Shown piece after piece: positions 7,240 through 11,630 of a DNA stretch of 11,630 bases. Numbering within the stretch: the stretch's first letter is position 1; each line of letters opens with the position of its first letter. The DNA comes from JAJPJX01 sp964568355 (lineage in GTDB: Bacteria; Acidobacteriota; Terriglobia; Bryobacterales; Bryobacteraceae): positions 1 to 11,630 of the forward strand of contig CAZMRK010000778.1 of the NCBI GenBank assembly GCA_964568355.1, in the 5' to 3' direction. The translations under genes and the position numbers were made by a program. The notes below the pieces were generated by a model. The model saw only the letters and a list, made by a program, of their open reading frames with translations. It made no database searches and had not been told where the DNA came from.

Positions 7240-8481
7240 ATGCCACTAGATCTTTCGCGCCAGGTAGTGCTCCGCTGGGACCAAGCGGAGCCACAACATG
7301 CTTCCCTGCTTCAGGAAGCCGCCGTCAATGCCGTCCTGCTCCCGACGCCCAGCGCGGCGTTCGCCGGCGCATGCCGCTCCGCCGGCATCGAGACGTTCAC
7401 CGAAGACCAGGTCCAGTTTCTGGATCTGAAAAGTTTGCCCAAGGCGGTTCCCGGTAAGCCGGTGGTCTTGACCGAGGGCCAGTGGCCAGGCGTGAGCCGG
7501 GGGGCCAACGTCGAGAAAAATGCCGACGAGGTGGCCAGCGCCAGCAATCAGCCCTGGGTGGACGCCAATGGTTTCTGGGTAGGCTATCTCCGCGCCCTGG
7601 AGCCGGCTCGGCCTTCCGTCCTGGGGTATGTGCCGAATCTGGGGGAACGGCTGGTGCCGTTCGATACGTTGGAGTTGGCCCTCATCGAGGCTTGGGTCTC
7701 CGGAGGCAACTACGTTCTTTCGGTCGAGCCGCGCTTCCGCTCCAAGCTGTTGGCCGGCGATGAAAAGGCCCGGGCCGCCTGGCGCGACTTGGGCCGCACC
7801 GCGCGCTGGCTGCAAAAGCAGGTCCCGCTGTTTCGCCAGCCGACCTTCCCGATCGTGACTTTGCTCGTGGAAGAAGGAGAGACCACGGCAGAAATCGCCA
7901 ACCTGATGTACCGGCAGAATACCTGCCCCGCGCTGGTCCGCGCCGATCAGCCGCCTCCGCCCGATCCCCAGCACCGGCTCGCCCTGGTGGCCGTGGACCT
8001 GAAACCGCCGGCTGTGCCGGTTCGCAACCGGATCCTGGCCCACGCCGAGGCTGGCGCTTCGGTTGTCGTCAATGGGGACTGGTGGCAGAACAACCGGCTG
8101 AAGAAAATCAAAAGCCAGGAAGACCGCGATTACTATCAGTTGGGGCGCGGACAGGTGATCGCCTACCACGACACCATCTCCGATCCCAGCGAGTTTGCGC
8201 TCGATGTCATCGACATCGTAACCCACGCCCGGCGCGCGGTGCGGTTGTGGAATGCCTATACCGTGATCGCACTTGCCACCGGCAAGGGGCTCATGCACTG
8301 CGTGAACTATGGCTCACCCATCGACCAGGAAATCCAGGCGCGCATTCAGGGATCCTACTCCAAAGCCACCCTGCTGCGGCCCGACGCCCCGCCGCGCGAA
8401 CTGAAGGCCTCCCAGCGCGGTACCACCACCGAAGTGATGATTCCGGAACTCCGCCGCCTCGGAGTGGTTGTTTTTGGATAA
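7240..8481 (+). CDS. Glycoside-hydrolase-like protein of unknown function (TIM barrel, GATase-like and beta-sandwich regions)
   Basis: 413 residues with no signal peptide and no membrane segment, so probably cytoplasmic. I do not recognise a named family. The fold order resembles GH42-type and related clan-A proteins. Residues about 1-200 look like part of an alpha/beta barrel, with strands at KPVVLTEG (73-80), PSVLGYVPN (125-133) and NYVLSVEPRF (157-166). Residues about 203-345 look like the GATase-like domain (PIVTLLVEEG, RILAHAEAGASVVVNGDWW, then GRGQVIAYHD). Residues about 345-413 look like a closing beta domain (MHCVNYGSP, TEVMIPELRRLGVVVF). Glutamates at 79 and 163 sit at strand ends and could be catalytic, but half a barrel seems to be missing, so activity is doubtful. 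AGGG 5 bases before the ATG supports the start. The DUF362 gene follows after 25 bases, so a shared transcript is likely. Confidence 0.72.
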   Translation: MPLDLSRQVVLRWDQAEPQHASLLQEAAVNAVLLPTPSAAFAGACRSAGIETFTEDQVQFLDLKSLPKAVPGKPVVLTEGQWPGVSRGANVEKNADEVASASNQPWVDANGFWVGYLRALEPARPSVLGYVPNLGERLVPFDTLELALIEAWVSGGNYVLSVEPRFRSKLLAGDEKARAAWRDLGRTARWLQKQVPLFRQPTFPIVTLLVEEGETTAEIANLMYRQNTCPALVRADQPPPPDPQHRLALVAVDLKPPAVPVRNRILAHAEAGASVVVNGDWWQNNRLKKIKSQEDRDYYQLGRGQVIAYHDTISDPSEFALDVIDIVTHARRAVRLWNAYTVIALATGKGLMHCVNYGSPIDQEIQARIQGSYSKATLLRPDAPPRELKASQRGTTTEVMIPELRRLGVVVFG

Positions 8482-8494
8482 ACTAAAGCCAGAC

Positions 8495-8501
8495 GAGAGG
8501 G
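8495..8501 (+). promoter_or_regulatory. Ribosome binding site deciding the DUF362 start
   Basis: GAGAGGG lies 5 bases before ATG 8507. It settles the start there instead of the in-frame TTG at 8468, which would overlap the previous gene and push the Tat signal 13 residues in from the N-terminus. Confidence 0.75.
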
Positions 8502-8506
8502 AACAG

Positions 8507-9787
8507 ATGACCATCAGCCGCAGAAATTTTCTAAGGGCCGGAGCAGTGGCGGCTACCGGTGCCGCCGCCGGAATGGATTTGGGAGCCGCGCCGTCCCGGC
8601 TGCCACAGGCTTACTTCGGCCTAAACCCCATCATTGAGGCCAACCCGAAAGCCGTGTTCATCTGCCGGACGAAGGTGCCGCACAAAATGGACGAAGATGC
8701 CAAGCGCAATGCCGGCCTCAAGCTTTCGCGCGAGATCTTCGTGCCAATGGACCGTCCCGGCATCCCTATCTCCCACCGCATCGTCCTGAAGCCGAACGTT
8801 TGCAGCGTTCACGATAAACGGCGTCCGGATGTCGAGAACTGGGGCACCGGCACCGACCCGCAGTTCTATGAAGGCATGGTCATGGGCATGCAGGAGCTTG
8901 GCCTCAAGAAGTTCCACTTCGTCGAGGCCAATAATTTCCATCAATGGAACGTGCGCGGGTTCGTGGACATCAATGAGCGCTTGGGCGTGCGCATGAACGA
9001 GTGCGAGCGCCGCGTCCGCAACTTCAAAGAAGGCTATGACATGACCTGGAGTAAGGTGCCCGACGCGGTGGTCTATAGCCGCATTCCGCACTACGCTCCG
9101 GTCAATGAGCCCGACACCTGGCTGCTCAATATCGCCAAGTGGAAAGCGCATGGCATGTGCCTCACCCAAACGGTCAAGAATGAACAAGGTTTGGTGGTGC
9201 TGCCTTTTGTGCGCTTCTGTCCCGGCTGGAAGATGGTCACCGGCGTGCCCGAATTCATGAAACCGGATATCCATCCGCGCGTCGAGCCCGTGGTCACCAA
9301 GTTTTTCGACCGGCACGTGAAGATGAGGTTCTCCCGCTATGACAGCGCCGCCCCGCTCGGCCCCATGCATCAGGAGATCTGGGCCCACAAGACGCTGGAC
9401 AACATGAGCGTGCTCAAGACCGGGCTGGCCATGATCGACGGTATCTACGGCCGGGATGGTAACGGCTTCGGCATCGGCAATGACTATCTGACCAACCTGG
9501 TGATGTTCGGCAAGGACAAATTCCGCCTGGACCTGATCGGCCTCTACCTGGGCGGCCACGAACCGGGCAACGTACATCTGTACCGGATCGCCAAGGAACG
9601 CGGATTAAGCGACACCTTCAACCCTTGGGAGGTTCCGGTCTACGAGTGGGTGGACGGACAGGCGGTGCCGCGCAAGCTCAGCGATTTCCAGCGTACGCCG
9701 CTCAAGACCTACTACCTGCAGCGTGCCGGCGAACCCGAATACCACCTGGTCAACGAACGCTTCGATTACGACAAGCATAAGGCCTAA
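8507..9787 (+). CDS. DUF362 domain protein with Tat signal
   Basis: 426 residues. The N-terminus is a textbook twin-arginine signal: SRRNFLRAG (4-12) and an Ala/Gly hydrophobic region to about residue 28, so the protein is folded before export to the periplasm or beyond. The body fits DUF362: HRIVLKPNVCS (90-100), GTDPQFYEGMVMGMQELGLK (115-134), WLLNIAKWKAHGMCLTQTVKNEQG (205-228), and LAMIDGIYGRDGNGFGIG (307-324) followed by DLIGLYLGGHEPGN. The reaction of DUF362 proteins is not established; some members carry Fe-S clusters. Here single Cys at 53, 99, 166, 218 and 238 lack a ferredoxin CxxCxxC pattern, so no cluster can be claimed. Several His and Asp residues in conserved motifs could bind metal. 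It lies 25 bases after the GH-like gene. Its 3' end converges on a TonB-dependent receptor with 43 bases between the stops. Confidence 0.88.
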   Translation: MTISRRNFLRAGAVAATGAAAGMDLGAAPSRLPQAYFGLNPIIEANPKAVFICRTKVPHKMDEDAKRNAGLKLSREIFVPMDRPGIPISHRIVLKPNVCSVHDKRRPDVENWGTGTDPQFYEGMVMGMQELGLKKFHFVEANNFHQWNVRGFVDINERLGVRMNECERRVRNFKEGYDMTWSKVPDAVVYSRIPHYAPVNEPDTWLLNIAKWKAHGMCLTQTVKNEQGLVVLPFVRFCPGWKMVTGVPEFMKPDIHPRVEPVVTKFFDRHVKMRFSRYDSAAPLGPMHQEIWAHKTLDNMSVLKTGLAMIDGIYGRDGNGFGIGNDYLTNLVMFGKDKFRLDLIGLYLGGHEPGNVHLYRIAKERGLSDTFNPWEVPVYEWVDGQAVPRKLSDFQRTPLKTYYLQRAGEPEYHLVNERFDYDKHKA

Positions 9788-9830
9788 TACAGAATTTGCC
9801 ACCTGGGGGCACCGCGTGGGCTTTCCGGGG

Positions 9831-11630
9831 CTATTTCTTGCCCAGGAAGCGCAGGCGCACGCTGAACGCGCGTGCCTGCCCTCTTCCATAGGTCAGGAAG
9901 TACGGTGAATCGATATTGTTGTTCACCGAATTCGGGTTGCCGCTGTTCGTGATGTTGTTGAAGCCGAACCGCCAGGCCCATAGATAGTGGAGAGCCCGGA
10001 ATTTCCGCTCAAAATGCAGGTTGATGTTGAAGTATCCGGGGTAGCGCCGCGAGTTCGGGGTACCCACCAGAAAATCCTGCTCGTTCACCAGGTTGAAGGG
10101 AAAGCCGGTACGGTACTCCGCGAGGTAGGCTACATCGGTGTTGCGCGTTACGAATCGCAGCGCTTTCGGAAGCAGCCACTTGGGCAGAGGAGCCCAGCCC
10201 CAGGTGAGAAAGCGGTTCGGAGTATCCCACGGATAGGGCCCCGGAGCCTGACCGGCGAATAAGGGATTCTCCAGGCTATAGTCCACGGCAGCATCGGTGC
10301 GAGCGCTCGACCGCGTATACCCCGCCATCCATTCAAACTGCCCGGCAAAGGTGCGCCGCACCGTGAACTCCAGTGCATAGTAGTCATCGTGGCGCCAGTT
10401 GCGAAGGTAATATAGGCCCCCTTCTGGAACCGCTCCAGGAGGAGTCGGCAGAATGTTGGCGAAGGTAAATCCACCGCTGCCCGTTTTGTCGGTGTAGGAC
10501 GCTTTCCCGTAAAGATCCAGGGGCAGCTTCCGTTCGATGCTGAAGCTGACGGTCCGGTAGCGCGGGACACTGAGCTGTCGCTCATTGATGAAAAAGGCTG
10601 TTTGCACCGGTCCGCCCATGGGCAGCCCGTTCGGTGCAAAAAATGTGGAAAGGGCAACCTGGTCCTGGTGCTGCGACAGCACGTTGAGCAGCAGCGGGTC
10701 GTGGAATACGCCGATTCCCGCTGCCAGTTTGGTCTCCTTGAGCCACTTGGGAGCCCATGCCGCCGAAAGGCGTGGGGACCACACGACATCGCGCACCACC
10801 TGGTCCCAGTCCAGGCGCAGCCCCGCTTCGACCAACAGGTCCTCCCGCGGATTCCATCGATCCTGTATGTACTGGCTGCCCTCGAAATTGCTGCGCCGCT
10901 GAAAGGGGTTGCCGATGAAGGTGACCTGTCGCGCCAAGCTCATATCCACACGCAACACCTGGTATTCGTGACGCAGGACTTCCTGGTGAAAGGACGAGCG
11001 CTGAAAATCCACGCCGAACTTGAGCTGATGGCTTCCCCGCGCGTGGAATACCGGAAGGAACAGATTGGATTGCCACTCCTGCCGGTAAATGTGGCGGCCC
11101 ATGCCGGAGAAATAGTTCCCGCGGTTTCCGAATGGGGTGATCTCGTAGGTTTGATCGCCTTGCGGCATTTGGCGGACCAGGCCGCGGCTATCGGCAAAAC
11201 CAATGTCCAACAACATGCCGCGCCGGAAATACATCTGATCGCGAAGGGTGGACATGTAGAAGGTCTGGTGCCAGTTGGAGGTGGTCTCGATCGGGTTCAG
11301 GAAGCTCAGCCCGCTGTGATCCTGGTCCATGTAATTGAACAGGAAACTACCGGTCAGGATATTGGACGGCGTAATGTTGACCTGGAAACGGCTGAGATTG
11401 CTGGTGGTCAGCCCACTGGTGCGATCCTGGCCGCGCGGCAGTCCGTGGACCACGTCGTTGTCGTAGAACGCATCGAACCCATTGTGAAACCAGGCGCGTC
11501 CCTTCACGATGGGTCCGGAAAGCTCCAGCCGTGGCGTCCATTTGTTCATGTGAAAGCCGTCTTCGGACGAAAAGCCGGGGACGAAATTGGTGCCTCCGAA
11601 GCGGAGCCGGTCGTCGCCCATCTTCGTCTT
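9831..11630 (-). CDS. TonB-dependent receptor beta-barrel, C-terminal part
   Basis: The frame is open from the right edge to TAG at 9831-9833, giving 599 residues; the true start, signal peptide and plug lie outside the window. The internal ATG at 11621 is not a start, since the frame continues upstream of it. The sequence is barrel-type. It has alternating strands and loops rich in aromatic, Asn, Arg and Gly residues, a QYIQDRWNPREDLLVEAGLRLDWD segment as in the late barrel of Oar-like receptors, then WAWRFGFNNITNSGNPNSVN near the end. It ends in FSVRLRFLGKK, so the last residue is not aromatic; the Phe is four residues in. It appears to be a different subgroup from the receptor at 577-3984. 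It would act in the outer membrane with TonB; the substrate is unknown. Confidence 0.88.
   Translation of the reverse strand, partial: KTKMGDDRLRFGGTNFVPGFSSEDGFHMNKWTPRLELSGPIVKGRAWFHNGFDAFYDNDVVHGLPRGQDRTSGLTTSNLSRFQVNITPSNILTGSFLFNYMDQDHSGLSFLNPIETTSNWHQTFYMSTLRDQMYFRRGMLLDIGFADSRGLVRQMPQGDQTYEITPFGNRGNYFSGMGRHIYRQEWQSNLFLPVFHARGSHQLKFGVDFQRSSFHQEVLRHEYQVLRVDMSLARQVTFIGNPFQRRSNFEGSQYIQDRWNPREDLLVEAGLRLDWDQVVRDVVWSPRLSAAWAPKWLKETKLAAGIGVFHDPLLLNVLSQHQDQVALSTFFAPNGLPMGGPVQTAFFINERQLSVPRYRTVSFSIERKLPLDLYGKASYTDKTGSGGFTFANILPTPPGAVPEGGLYYLRNWRHDDYYALEFTVRRTFAGQFEWMAGYTRSSARTDAAVDYSLENPLFAGQAPGPYPWDTPNRFLTWGWAPLPKWLLPKALRFVTRNTDVAYLAEYRTGFPFNLVNEQDFLVGTPNSRRYPGYFNINLHFERKFRALHYLWAWRFGFNNITNSGNPNSVNNNIDSPYFLTYGRGQARAFSVRLRFLGKK

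Noticed and set aside
7246..8298. 350-codon open frame on the minus strand opposite the GH-like gene
   Set aside because: It has low-complexity His/Gly/Arg-rich composition and no recognisable domain. The plus-strand frame has coherent strands, a ribosome site and operon context.
8468..8506. TTG start extending the DUF362 protein by 13 residues
   Set aside because: ATG 8507 has a strong Shine-Dalgarno 5 bases upstream and places the twin-arginine motif at the N-terminus. The TTG would overlap the preceding gene.
8621..9577. 318-codon open frame on the minus strand opposite the DUF362 gene
   Set aside because: The DUF362 motifs on the plus strand are unmistakable. The opposite frame is Val/His/Ala-rich and looks like a shadow.
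9788..9830. Possible terminator hairpin between the convergent DUF362 and receptor genes
   Set aside because: Only CCAC/GTGG arms around a long loop can be paired and no T-run follows, so an intrinsic terminator is not supported.

Overview
The window suggests a GC-rich member of the Acidobacteriota, most likely a Solibacter/Bryobacter-type organism. This rests on gene content. There are two very large TonB-dependent outer-membrane proteins, one with an N-terminal carboxypeptidase-regulatory-like domain as in the Oar-like families expanded in Solibacteres. There is a secreted protein with the 'Solibacter uncharacterized' (TIGR03437-type) beta domain, and there are Tat-exported Gfo/Idh/MocA and DUF362 proteins. 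The assignment is inferred from families and has not been checked by alignment.

Layout, left to right. The 5' part of a Tat-exported Gfo/Idh/MocA oxidoreductase leaves the window on the left (minus strand, GTG start at 312). A 264-base divergent intergenic region (313-576) carries a 12-bp perfect palindrome, an unusual cluster of GACA/TGTC half-sites and a 17-codon ORF with a strong Shine-Dalgarno. A complete 1135-residue TonB-dependent receptor follows on the plus strand (577-3984). Its 3' end lies 12 bases from that of a convergent secreted TIGR03437-type protein (3997-5634, minus). After a 112-base divergent gap, a plus-strand run holds a beta-carbonic anhydrase (5747-6394), a TSUP/TauE-SafE permease 7 bases further on (6402-7175), a cytoplasmic glycoside-hydrolase-like protein without a recognised function (7240-8481) and a Tat-exported DUF362 protein 25 bases later (8507-9787). 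A second TonB-dependent receptor, missing its 5' end, enters from the right edge on the minus strand (9831-11630) and converges on the DUF362 gene.

How the genes may work together. The surface receptors, the secreted beta protein and the Gfo/Idh/MocA, GH-like and DUF362 proteins fit a lifestyle of scavenging polymers or glycans, but no substrate can be named. Carbonic anhydrase and TSUP form a tight two-gene unit that may couple bicarbonate/CO2 chemistry to anion transport. GH-like and DUF362 form a second tight unit. I see no RNA genes, insertion sequences, CRISPR arrays, phage genes or clear intrinsic terminators. No convincing new defence or mobile system is visible. The least explained parts are the GH-like/DUF362 pair, the roughly 300-residue C-terminal half of the TIGR03437-type protein and the 313-576 intergenic region.
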